52,484 nucleotides of DNA from Pseudomonadota bacterium (GTDB lineage Bacteria; Pseudomonadota; Gammaproteobacteria; Burkholderiales; Rhodocyclaceae). The translations under genes and the position numbers were made by a program. The stretch covers positions 1 to 52,484 of the forward strand of contig JAPLQT010000050.1 in the NCBI GenBank assembly GCA_026399515.1, given 5' to 3'. The notes under the pieces are model-generated. The model saw only the letters and a program-made list of their open reading frames with translations. It was not told where the DNA came from and ran no database searches. Below are positions 43,113 to 51,523 of this stretch, piece by piece (within the stretch, counting starts at the first letter, position 1; every line of letters begins with the position of its first letter).

Positions 43113-44072
43113 TCAAACCAGGGCAAACACTGCGGCCAACAGCATGGCCGCGGTGAGGTTATGCGCCAACGCGACGCCCAACGGTAGCGACTGGGTGACC
43201 AGCAACACACCCAGCGCGATCTCGATGCCAAGCAGCGATAACAACACCCACCCGGCTCGAACCCGACCGGAGCGAATTGTCGACCACGCCAACAGCGCGA
43301 TCGCCAGCAACGTTGCGATCGCCCCATAACGATGCGCCATGTGGGCCGCTGCGCCGGCGGGGTTGGCAGGAGGCGTCGGGGTCGCGGCGAATACCGGTTC
43401 GCGCCAGGGATCGAAGTCCTGCAGTCTCAGGGCTATCGGCGCATTCGCGCCGCAGTCGGGCATGCCGGTGCAACTCAGGCCCGCAAACCCTGCGCTGACC
43501 AGGCCACCGAGTGCTATCTGGCCGAGCAGGAAGACCACGGCCAGCCAGGCGAACAGCCGCAGCCGAAAGTTATCGAAGGGAAGCACGGTATCAATCGCCG
43601 GCTGACGCAGCCGCCAGCGCAGCCGCCAACACAGCGCCAGCATCGCAAAGCCGCCCAGGAGGTTGCCGATGTTCACCGCGGGGACCCGCGCGCCGCCGCT
43701 CCAGCGTCCGAGCACCGCCAGGAACAGAGCCAGCGCCAACAACGTTAGCGTCATACCGCCTTCGCGCCAAAGGACAGGCTTCCCGGCAAAACAGGCCATG
43801 GCCATGACGATGATCAGCAGCAAGGTCGCTACTGCGACGATCCGATGCATCAGGCGCGCAGCGACCGTGGCGCCACTCTCGGAGGCTTTGGTATCGATGC
43901 CTTGTTGGGTCTGGCGCAATCTTTCGCCGTAACATTGCGGCCAGTCGGCGCAACCGAGGCCAGCGTTGCCCAGGCGAATATAGGCACTGAGGCTGGTGAT
44001 GGCCAACACCAGAATTGCGCACACCATCGCCATGCGTTGCAACAAGCGTCGGCGTCTTTCCGCTTTCAGCAT
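43113..44072 (-). CDS. CtaA/Cox15-like membrane protein, cysteine-pair type, lacking one ligand histidine
   Basis: 319 residues, eight membrane segments expected. It carries two cysteine pairs in outer loops (Cys41/Cys47 in GCADWPQC; Cys201/Cys207 in CTGMPDC), like the Bacillus-type heme A synthases. His76 (RLMHRIVA), His244/His247 (HMAHRYGA) and His304 (ALAHNLTA) fit heme ligands. Where a second ligand His is expected before LLGG, this protein has Asn137 (IGNLLGG). It may be a specialised assembly factor rather than a full heme A synthase. It overlaps the second ctaA by 7 bases. Confidence 0.82.
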   Translation of the reverse strand: MLKAERRRRLLQRMAMVCAILVLAITSLSAYIRLGNAGLGCADWPQCYGERLRQTQQGIDTKASESGATVAARLMHRIVAVATLLLIIVMAMACFAGKPVLWREGGMTLTLLALALFLAVLGRWSGGARVPAVNIGNLLGGFAMLALCWRLRWRLRQPAIDTVLPFDNFRLRLFAWLAVVFLLGQIALGGLVSAGFAGLSCTGMPDCGANAPIALRLQDFDPWREPVFAATPTPPANPAGAAAHMAHRYGAIATLLAIALLAWSTIRSGRVRAGWVLLSLLGIEIALGVLLVTQSLPLGVALAHNLTAAMLLAAVFALV

Positions 44073-45109
44073 CTAGCCGGCGTAGCGACGCGCAACTCGT
44101 GATTAAGCCAGAGCACAGTAGCGAACAGCACCATCGCCCCGGCCTGATGAGTGGCACCCAGGGCGACAGGGACAGCCCACAGCAAGGTGGAGATGCCTAG
44201 CGCAATCTGAGCCGACAAAGCCAGCATCAGCACATTGGCGGCGAGCCGCGCACGCGGCGTAACCCGGGCAGCGCGCAACTTGAACCATAACCATGGCACC
44301 AGGAAGGCCAACAGCCATGCGCCCAGTCGATGGTCGAACTGGACGGTGGCCATGTTGTTGAAGAAATTCAAATACCACGGATCGATCAGGAAAATCTCGT
44401 CCGGCACCACCTGCCCGTTCATCAATGGGAAGGTGTTATAAGCCTTGCCGGCGTGTATCCCGGCGACGAAGCCGCCGCTGACGATCATGTAGAACATCAG
44501 CAGCGCCAGACCGAAGGCGATCCTTTGCAGCCGTTGCAGCAGTGCATCGCCTACCGAGCGGGCGCGCGCGGCGAGTAGATCGAGCGCGACCCAGAACATG
44601 GCGGAGAAAATCAGGAAGGCCAGCGACAAGTGTGCCGTCAATCGATACTGGCTTACGCGCGGATCGTCCACCAGCCCGCTCTTCACCATGTACCAGCCCA
44701 TCGCGCCCTGCAAGCCGCCGAGCACGAAAATGCCGATCAGCTTGGGCACCAGCGGCGGCGCCACCTTGCGACGCAACAGGAAATACAGGAATGGCACGAA
44801 GAACACCAGGCCGATGCTCCGGCCGAGCACCCTATGCCAGTATTCCCACCAGAAAATGCCCTTGAACTCGTCCAATTCCATCCGGTCGTTGACCTTCTGG
44901 TATTCAGGCGTTTGCTTGTACTTGTCGAAAGTGGCCTCCCACTCCGCCTGGTTCAGCGGCGGCAAGGTGCCGACGATAGGTTGCCACTCGACGATGGAAA
45001 GGCCGGAGTGGGTCAGGCGCGTTACCCCGCCGACCACCAGCGTGGCAAACACCATGGCACAGCAGGCAATGAGCCAGATGGCGATCTGGCGGCGGGTGGA
45101 CGAATCCAT
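44066..45109 (-). CDS. ctaA: Heme A synthase CtaA/Cox15 (type without cysteine pairs)
   Basis: 347 residues, eight membrane segments. Heme A synthase converts heme O to heme A for oxidases. VVGGVTRLTHSGLSIVEWQP is the family opening. Ligand histidines are His92 (YWHRVLGR), His160 (RLTAHLSLAF), His260 (QFDHRLGAW) and His321 (THQAGAM). No cysteine pairs occur, so it resembles the mitochondrial/alphaproteobacterial type. It diverges from the subunit II/I operon across 198 bases (45110-45307). That gap has a TATAAT hexamer on the minus strand at 45138-45143 and no convincing FNR box. Confidence 0.92.
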   Translation of the reverse strand: MDSSTRRQIAIWLIACCAMVFATLVVGGVTRLTHSGLSIVEWQPIVGTLPPLNQAEWEATFDKYKQTPEYQKVNDRMELDEFKGIFWWEYWHRVLGRSIGLVFFVPFLYFLLRRKVAPPLVPKLIGIFVLGGLQGAMGWYMVKSGLVDDPRVSQYRLTAHLSLAFLIFSAMFWVALDLLAARARSVGDALLQRLQRIAFGLALLMFYMIVSGGFVAGIHAGKAYNTFPLMNGQVVPDEIFLIDPWYLNFFNNMATVQFDHRLGAWLLAFLVPWLWFKLRAARVTPRARLAANVLMLALSAQIALGISTLLWAVPVALGATHQAGAMVLFATVLWLNHELRVATPARC

Positions 45110-45307
45110 CGGAGTTCCTTGCGCAATTGACCCGCCGATTATATGCGCCGAAAAAATACGGATGACGCGTCTCGGTTCAAGTTGAGGCGAAAAGTCCGAT
45201 TTTCTTATCCGAGATCAATTTTATTGCCCTGCCATCAACGCGACAATGCAGGCTGATGTTTTTTTCCACACCCGCGCACCCGACCGGTGCCACAGGAGGA
45301 GGCTTAA

Positions 45308-45457
45308 ATGGCTGATACAGAAATCGAAAAAGTCCCGCTCATGCAACAGTTGCTGGACAACCCGTTCCTTCTGCTGTTCCTTGGCGTCATGATTCCCATG
45401 GTGGTCTACACCTTGTGGGGCGTCATCGATATTTTGACGGTTCCCCTGGCCAAGTAA
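45308..45457 (+). CDS. 49-residue single-helix membrane peptide, first gene of the heme-copper operon
   Basis: ATG 45308 follows an AGGAGGAGG ribosome site and the frame runs to TAA at 45455. The peptide begins MADTEIEKVPLMQQLLDNPF and is followed by one hydrophobic helix (LLLFLGVMIPMVVYTLWGVI). It lies 42 bases before subunit II. B-family oxidases such as Thermus ba3 have a tiny one-helix subunit (IIa) encoded beside subunit II, so this may be its counterpart. The function is inferred from position only. Confidence 0.75.
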   Translation: MADTEIEKVPLMQQLLDNPFLLLFLGVMIPMVVYTLWGVIDILTVPLAK

Positions 45458-45499
45458 CACCCGGCCGAGCAGACAAACAATAACCAAAGGGATACGAAT

Positions 45500-46045
45500 A
45501 TGAGCGCAATTCTGCCGCCGTCAGAGCGACTCTGGTGGAAACACCCGATAGATCGCGTCGAAGGCACATGGATCCTGATTGCCTTGACCTGGTGCCTGAT
45601 CATGTTTGCCATGATGGTGGGTTGGCACATCTACGGCAAGCAAAACCTGTCCACCGAGACCTACAAGACCACGCCGGAAAAATATTCCGCCAAGGCGCAA
45701 GCCGTGGTGGACCAATACACCGTGCGCAAGGAAAAGTTCGGTGACAAGGAACTGCCGGTGGTGCATCCGCCTGAAGGCGGCGACGTATATCTGATTGCCC
45801 GCTTGTGGGACTGGTGGCCCATCGTAGAACTGGAGAAGGACAAGACTTATCGTCTGCACCTCACCTCGATGGACTACAACCATGGTTTCTCGCTACAGCC
45901 CACCAACATCAACATCCAGGTGGTGCCGGGCTATGAACATGTGGTGAAAGTGACGCCGAACCAGTCGGGCACTTTCTCCATCGTCTGTAACGAATACTGC
46001 GGGATCGGCCATCACACCATGCTTGGCCGCCTTTACGTGAAATAA
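45500..46045 (+). CDS. Heme-copper oxidase/NO reductase subunit II with CuA site
   Basis: 181 residues, short and with a single membrane helix (~23-43), as in B-family oxidases and sNOR. The periplasmic domain has the CuA ligands His128 (DYNHGFSL) and the motif CNEYCGIGHHTM: Cys163, Glu165, Cys167, His171, Met174. It should take electrons from a periplasmic cytochrome c or cupredoxin and pass them to subunit I. The start has AAAGGG upstream. It is 12 bases before subunit I. Confidence 0.93.
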   Translation: MSAILPPSERLWWKHPIDRVEGTWILIALTWCLIMFAMMVGWHIYGKQNLSTETYKTTPEKYSAKAQAVVDQYTVRKEKFGDKELPVVHPPEGGDVYLIARLWDWWPIVELEKDKTYRLHLTSMDYNHGFSLQPTNINIQVVPGYEHVVKVTPNQSGTFSIVCNEYCGIGHHTMLGRLYVK

Positions 46046-46057
46046 GGGGAAGCGCAA

Positions 46058-47681
46058 ATGGCTAACATTACTAACGCTGCGACCTATCGCACCTGCCCCC
46101 GCTCCGGCTTGCAGTTCGAAGCCAATGCCGAGAAGCTGATGCTTGCCAACGCCGTCGTGGCGGTGGTATTCCTGCTGATCGGCGGCATCCTCGCCGTCGG
46201 CGTGGTGCTGACCCGCTGGCCGGCGATCCACTGGTTGCAGGCCGACACCTTCTACATGGTGCTGACCGCACACGGCATCGACATGCTGATCTTCTGGATC
46301 ATATTCTTCGAAGTGGCGGTGCTCTACTTCTGTTCCTCGACGCTGCTGCGCTGCCGTCTCGCCACGCCCAGAATCGCCTGGCTGGCCTTCGCCCTGATGC
46401 TGATCGGTGCGGTGACCAACAACATCGCCGTATTCAGGGGCGAGTCGAGCGTGATGATGACTTCCTACGTGCCGATGATGGCCTCGCCGGCCTTCTACCT
46501 CGGGCTGATCCTGTTCGCGGTCGGTGCGCTGATCGCCTGCTTCGTCTTCCTCGGCACCCTGGTGATCGCCAAGCGCGACAAGACCTACCAGGGTTCGGTA
46601 CCGCTGGTCACCTTCGGCGCGATCACCGCCTGCATCATCGCAGTGTTCACCATCGCATCGGGCGCGATCATCCTGATTCCCACTTTCCTCATGTCGGTGG
46701 GCATCGTCAAGGAAGTCGATCCGTTGGTCTATCGCACCATCTGGTGGGCCTTCGGCCACTCCTCGCAGCAGATCAACGTGGCGGCGCACATCTCGATCTG
46801 GTACGCGGTCGCCGCGATCGCCTTCGGCGCCAAGCCGATGAGCGAGCGGGTTAGCCGCGGTGCGTTCTTGCTCTACATCCTATTCCTGCAACTGGCCAGT
46901 GCGCACCACCTGCTTGCCGACCCCGGCGTCAGCACTGCCTGGAAGGTCGTCAACACCAGGCTACACCAACGGCCTGTTCGAATGGCTGAGAAAAGCGCCC
47001 TGGGGCAACCCGGTGTTCTCGGGTATGTTCATCTCGCTGATCGGCTTCGGCTTCCTCGGCGGCATCTCGGGCGTGATGATGGGCACCGAGCAGCTCAACA
47101 TGATCATCCACAACACCATTTATGTGCCGGGACATTTCCATGCCACAGTGGTGGTGGGCACGACGCTGTCCTTCATGGCGCTGACCTACTTCCTGATTCC
47201 GGTGCTGTTCAAGCGCGAAATGATCGCCCCCGGCCTGGCCAAGATCCAGCCCTACCTGTTCGGTTTGTCGATGTATTTCTTCTGCCTGGTGATGATGGGT
47301 GCCGGCACACTCGGCGTCTCCCGTCGCCACTGGGACATGGCCTTCAGCGGCGCAGCAATGGCTTACGAGTGGCCCGGCGCGGCCTACCTGATGATGGGCT
47401 TGGTCGGCATCGCCGGCATCTCGGCGATCACCGGCGGCGCGATCTACATCTACGTCACCGTGGGATCGCTGCTGTGGGGCAAGAAGCTGGACGACGGCGC
47501 CATCAGTCAACAGCCGACGCCGATTCCTCCGACCCCGGCCTCGGTCGCCGTGCATGGCACGGGCTCCGCGGGTTTCGCGGCGCCGGGTACATTTACCCTG
47601 GCGATGGTGTTCCTGGTGGCTTTTGTGCTCTACTACTTCATTAACTGGAAATACCTGTCCCAGGTGTGGGGCCTCAGTTGA
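46058..47681 (+). pseudogene. B-family heme-copper subunit I lacking the active-site tyrosine (sNOR-like); frame broken by a deletion
   Basis: Residues 1-300 (46058-46957) have the low-spin heme ligand His72 (TAHGIDMLIFW), CuB ligand His234 in WWAFGHSSQQIN, and the CuB pair His283-His284 in SAHHLLADPG, which is B-family style. Oxygen reductases have Tyr four residues after the first CuB His (HPxVY); here it is Gln238. From 46959, in another frame, the protein resumes at GYTNGLFEWLRKAPWGNPVF, with the heme ligands in VPGHFHATV (codons at 47133 and 47139), and ends at 47681. Compared with Thermus ba3 about 27 residues (one helix) are missing at ~46958, roughly 80 bases. Missing Tyr plus nnrS nearby suggest an NO reductase. 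As it stands the gene cannot make the full protein. Confidence 0.85.
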
Positions 47682-47775
47682 CGCGGATGTGCACCTGGGG
47701 GCAGTAGTTCTGTCGGCCGAGGCGCTACCTTCGTAACGCTTCGGCCACTGACCTTCACACCAAGGAAACCAGACC

Positions 47776-48669
47776 ATGGAATCGACACTAATTCATACCG
47801 GCAGTGCGGTTTCTTACACGCGCAAAATCTTGGGCTTGTTCAAGCTGCGCATCGGCTTCGTCATTATGATTACCGCCCTTGCCGGCTATGCGGTGACGCC
47901 CGGCCCGGCGCTCAGCGCCGCGCAATTCGCCGTCCTTGCATTGTCGGTTTTGATCTCCTCCGCCAGCGCCGGCGCCTTCAACCAGTACATCGAATTCGAG
48001 AGCGACCGGCTGATGGCGCGTACCCGCGACCGAGCCTTCCCGAGCGGCGCGCTGCGTCATACACCGGCCTGGCTGATGATCATCGGCCTGCTGCTCGCGG
48101 TATCGGTCGCCGCGGCCTGGTACACTTTGAACCCGGTATCGGCACTGTTCGTGTTTCTCGGCGCTTTCTTCTACGCCGTCGTCTACACCGTCTGGCTCAA
48201 GCGCCGGACTTGGCTCAACATCGTCATCGGCGGTCTGGCCGGCAGTTTCGCCGTGCTGGCCGGCGCCGCGGCAGTGAACCCGGCCCTCGGCACACTGTCG
48301 CTGCTGCTGGCGCTGGTGCTGTTCCTATGGACTCCACCGCATTTCTGGAGCCTGGCCATCGCCAACCGCGACGACTACGTCGCCGCCGGCGTACCCATGC
48401 TGCCGGTGGTGGTCGGCGATGCCCTTGCCGCACGCATTGTCTACGCCAGCACTGTGGCACTGGTTGCCGTGTCGCTACTGCCGGGATTTTTCGGCGCCGG
48501 CCCGGTATATGTCGTCGGCGCGTTGGCCGGCGGCGGCTATTTCATATTCAAGGCGCGCCAACTTGCCATCGATCCATGTCGCAAGACCGCGATGGGTTCG
48601 TTCTTCGCTTCCCTGATGCAGTTGAGCCTGCTACTGGCGGTGGCGATGATCGACGTCCTGATCCGTTAA
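47776..48669 (+). CDS. ctaB: Protoheme IX farnesyltransferase (heme O synthase) CtaB/CyoE/Cox10
   Basis: 297 residues, UbiA family with about eight membrane helices. It adds a farnesyl group to heme B, giving heme O, the precursor of heme A. The first prenyl-binding motif reads NQYIEFESDRLMARTRDRAF (usually NxxxDxxxD, here with Glu in place of the first Asp). LFLWTPPHFWSLAIANRDDY is the strongly conserved second site. It lies 94 bases after subunit I in the same operon. Confidence 0.95.
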   Translation: MESTLIHTGSAVSYTRKILGLFKLRIGFVIMITALAGYAVTPGPALSAAQFAVLALSVLISSASAGAFNQYIEFESDRLMARTRDRAFPSGALRHTPAWLMIIGLLLAVSVAAAWYTLNPVSALFVFLGAFFYAVVYTVWLKRRTWLNIVIGGLAGSFAVLAGAAAVNPALGTLSLLLALVLFLWTPPHFWSLAIANRDDYVAAGVPMLPVVVGDALAARIVYASTVALVAVSLLPGFFGAGPVYVVGALAGGGYFIFKARQLAIDPCRKTAMGSFFASLMQLSLLLAVAMIDVLIR

Positions 48670-48679
48670 GGGCGGCAAC

Positions 48680-49477
48680 ATGCGCTTCAGGCATGCGCTG
48701 CTGGCAGCGTGCTTCCTTGCTCTACCGGCACTGGCAGCCTTCGATCCGACGGCAGCGCTGGGCGTCAGCCAGGCCGTGGTCGGGCGGACACTACCCGACT
48801 ACACATTGCTCGACCGCGAGGGTCGGCCGGTCAGGTTGTCGAGCTATCGCGGCAAACCGCTGCTGGTCAGCTTCATCTACACCGGTTGCTTCCAGGTTTG
48901 TCCGACCACTACCCGCGCCTTGCTGAGCGCCCTGAAAGCAGCGCAGGACGGGCTGGGCACTGACCAATTCAACGTAATCAGCATCGGCTTCAACCAGCCG
49001 GCCGACTCTCCGCAGGCGCTCAAGTCCTTCGCAGCCCAGAACGGCATCAACTACCCCAACTGGGAATTTCTCAGCCCGCATGCTTCGATCGTGACAGATC
49101 TCACGCGCAGCTTCGGTTTCACTCAGGTCGCCACCGCGGCGGGATTCGATCACATCCTGCAGGTCACGCTGGTCGACGCCCAGGGCAAGATCTACCGCCA
49201 GATCTACGGCGAGAGTTACAGCGGCGACAAGCTGGGCGAACCGATCAAGCAACTCATCACCGGCGCACCCGTTCCCAACGACGTGAGCTTCGCGGCGATC
49301 CTCGACCGGGTGCGTATCTTGTGTACGGTGTATGACCCGGTCACCGGTGAGTACCGCGTCAACAACGGTCTGTTCCTCGAAATCGCCGGCTTCATGACTT
49401 TCCTGATTTCGGTGATCTGGTTTTTCCTCCTCGAATGGCGCACACGCAGAAGATCCCGCCGGCTATTCCATACTTGA
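48680..49477 (+). CDS. SCO1/SenC copper chaperone
   Basis: 265 residues. It has a signal peptide (ALLAACFLALPALA), then a thioredoxin-like domain with the copper-binding Cys70 and Cys74 (TGCFQVCPTT) and His158 (GFDHILQVTL). A C-terminal membrane helix (FLEIAGFMTFLISVIWFFLL) is an addition to usual SCO proteins. SCO delivers copper to the CuA site of subunit II. senC is also a member of the Nitrosomonas norSY cluster. It starts 10 bases after ctaB and overlaps the next gene by 43 bases. Confidence 0.93.
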   Translation: MRFRHALLAACFLALPALAAFDPTAALGVSQAVVGRTLPDYTLLDREGRPVRLSSYRGKPLLVSFIYTGCFQVCPTTTRALLSALKAAQDGLGTDQFNVISIGFNQPADSPQALKSFAAQNGINYPNWEFLSPHASIVTDLTRSFGFTQVATAAGFDHILQVTLVDAQGKIYRQIYGESYSGDKLGEPIKQLITGAPVPNDVSFAAILDRVRILCTVYDPVTGEYRVNNGLFLEIAGFMTFLISVIWFFLLEWRTRRRSRRLFHT

Positions 49478-51027
49478 TTCGCGGCTATCCCTGGCAGCAC
49501 CTGGGCTCGCTCGGCTTCCTGTTCTTCTGGCTGATCGCGGTCACCGGTTTTTACTTGTTTGCCGTGCTCGACACTTCGGTCGAAGGCGTCTATAGCTCGA
49601 TCGTCTGGCTGACCCGCGAGCAATGGTACCTGGGTGGCATTATCCGCAGCCTGCATCGCTATGCCGCGGATGCCTTCATCCTCGTCACCCTGCTGCACCT
49701 GACGCGCGAGTTCCTGCTCGGACGTTACGGCGGCTTTCGGCGTTTCTCCTGGCTGACCGGCGTGCCCCTGCTGTGGTTCGCCTATATTTCAGGTATCGGC
49801 GGCTTCTGGCTGAACTGGGATCAACTCGGCCAGTTTTCCGCCGTCGCCTCGGCCGAATGGCTGGACTGGCTACCGATTTTCGCCACCCCGTTCACCCGCA
49901 ATTTCCTGACGGCCGCCGCCGTCAGCGACCGCTTGTTCACGCTGCTGGTGTTCGTCCATATCGGGGTTCCCCTGCTGCTGATCTTCGGCCTGTGGTTCCA
50001 TGTGCAACGCATCAACCGCGCCGAGGTGTTTCCGCCGCGCGCCTTGGGAATCGGGGCACTCGCTGCGTTGCTCACGCTGGCCCTGGCGCTCCCCGTGGTC
50101 AGCCAGGGGAAGGCCGATCTTGCGGTCGTTCCCGGTCCGCTGGCGCTCGACTGGTTCTACCTGTTTCTACATCCCTTGATGTATGTGTCGTCTCCCGCAA
50201 GCGTCTGGACCCTGATCGCCGGCATTACCCTGTTCCTGTTGCTCCTGCCTTTCCTGCCTTCTTCCCGTCGCGTCCCATCCATCGCCGTGGTCAACCCTGA
50301 CAACTGCAACGGCTGCCGCCGCTGTTTCGATGATTGCCCGTATGCGGCCATCGTCATGGTGCCTCACCCGCAAGCAACCATAGTCAAACCGGGATTACAG
50401 CTTGCCAAGGTGATGCCCGATCTGTGTGCCAGTTGTGGCATCTGCGCCGGTTCCTGCCCGTCCTCGACACCGTTTCGCAATGTGCCTGCGCTGGTCACCG
50501 GCATCGACATGCCGCAACTCCCGGTCGAGGCACTGCGCCAGGCACTGAAGCTCAGGCTGGCCGCGCTGGAGGGCGATACCAGAATCGTCGTCTTCGGCTG
50601 CGATCATGGCGCTTCCGTGGAAGCACTGAGTGGCGCGGATGTGGCCGGCTTCAGCCTGATCTGCACCGGCATGTTGCCGCCCTCTTTCGTCGACTACGCC
50701 TGGCGCGAAGGCGCCGCCGGCGTGCTGGTCACCGGCTGCCGCGACAGCGCTTGCGCTTTCCGCCTCGGCAGCCGCTGGTCGGAACAACGCCTGCTCGGCT
50801 TGCGCGAACCTCGCTTGCGTTTCAATGCGGCGCGCGAAAGACTTTGCATCGCCTGGGCCGACCCGGGCGAAGAACCGGAACTGCTCGCCACGCTGACGGA
50901 TTTTCGGCGTAGGCTCGCGACATTCGCTCCACCGCCTGTTTTGCAGGCTAACCGACTTGATGGCATCTCGCCAAATACCCCGGAAACAAATGCGGGCACT
51001 GGAGGCACTGCGGATGGTCAAATCTAA
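49435..51027 (+). CDS. Fusion of cytochrome b, two 4Fe-4S clusters and an MvhD-like domain
   Basis: 530 residues. Part 1 (~15-275) is a cytochrome b/b6-type membrane domain with both ligand pairs, His74/His88 (RSLHRYAADAF, LLHLTREF) and His175/His189 (VHIGVPL, WFHVQRI), each 14 apart, plus GRYGGFRRFSWLTG. Part 2 (~286-345) is a bacterial ferredoxin with Cys291/294/297/301 and Cys331/334/337/341. Part 3 (~380-455) resembles the MvhD/FlpD delta subunit of F420-nonreducing hydrogenase/heterodisulfide systems, with cysteines 389, 410, 435 and 440 (VFGCDHG, GVLVTGCRDSAC). It probably moves electrons between quinol and iron-sulfur centres. Its link to the oxidase-like complex is from operon position. 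Confidence 0.88.
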   Translation: MAHTQKIPPAIPYLIRGYPWQHLGSLGFLFFWLIAVTGFYLFAVLDTSVEGVYSSIVWLTREQWYLGGIIRSLHRYAADAFILVTLLHLTREFLLGRYGGFRRFSWLTGVPLLWFAYISGIGGFWLNWDQLGQFSAVASAEWLDWLPIFATPFTRNFLTAAAVSDRLFTLLVFVHIGVPLLLIFGLWFHVQRINRAEVFPPRALGIGALAALLTLALALPVVSQGKADLAVVPGPLALDWFYLFLHPLMYVSSPASVWTLIAGITLFLLLLPFLPSSRRVPSIAVVNPDNCNGCRRCFDDCPYAAIVMVPHPQATIVKPGLQLAKVMPDLCASCGICAGSCPSSTPFRNVPALVTGIDMPQLPVEALRQALKLRLAALEGDTRIVVFGCDHGASVEALSGADVAGFSLICTGMLPPSFVDYAWREGAAGVLVTGCRDSACAFRLGSRWSEQRLLGLREPRLRFNAARERLCIAWADPGEEPELLATLTDFRRRLATFAPPPVLQANRLDGISPNTPETNAGTGGTADGQI

Positions 51028-51523
51028 ACCCCTGGCGTGGCTGGCACAGGGACTGCTCTATGCCTTGTTCGCGTTGATCATCGGCACTTTCTCGTCCTGG
51101 CCCAAGTATCGGCATCTGGCGCCGGAGCAGGCGCTGATCAAACTGAGCTTCACGCATCACGGCAAACGTGTGGAGGATTGCCGCCAACGCACGCCCGAGG
51201 AGCTAGCCAAGCTGCCGCCGAATATGCGTGCGCCGATGCAATGCCAACGGGAAAGATCACCGGTCACCGTCGAAGTCGACCTCGATGGCCAGCGGATTTA
51301 CCGGCATGTGGCCGCGCCCTCCGGCTTGTCCAAGGACGGTGCCTCGACGGTCTATCAACGCCTGGAGATGCTGGCCGGAGAGCACCGTCTGGCGGTCCGC
51401 CTGAAGGACAGCGCCGGCGGCAGCGACTTCGATTATCGCCGGGAGGAAACCGTGACGCTGAAGCCCGGGCAGGTCTTGGTCATCGATTTCAATGCGGAAA
51501 AAGGCGGAATCACGCTGCTATGA
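51014..51523 (+). CDS. Membrane-anchored protein of unknown function in the heme-copper operon
   Basis: 169 residues from ATG 51014 (GGAGG eight bases upstream), beginning MVKSKPLAWLAQGLLYALFA. A single N-terminal membrane helix (~9-27) is followed by a soluble domain, probably periplasmic. It contains two cysteines in EDCRQR and PMQCQRERS and a beta-rich C-terminal part ending GQVLVIDFNAEKGGITLL. I do not recognise the family. It overlaps the fusion gene by 14 bases and its stop overlaps the next start (ATGA), so it is tightly coupled to both. Confidence 0.75.
   Translation: MVKSKPLAWLAQGLLYALFALIIGTFSSWPKYRHLAPEQALIKLSFTHHGKRVEDCRQRTPEELAKLPPNMRAPMQCQRERSPVTVEVDLDGQRIYRHVAAPSGLSKDGASTVYQRLEMLAGEHRLAVRLKDSAGGSDFDYRREETVTLKPGQVLVIDFNAEKGGITLL

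Noticed and set aside
41912-43327. NnrS starting at 43327.
   Set aside because: The extra 85 residues are Arg/Trp/Cys-rich and overlap the ctaA-like gene; MRLSTHPFW at 43072 is the family start.
45110-45307. Possible FNR/Dnr box (TTGATCTCGGATAA on the minus strand) in the divergent respiratory promoter region.
   Set aside because: Only one half-site fits TTGAT-N4-ATCAA; the other half has three mismatches in five.
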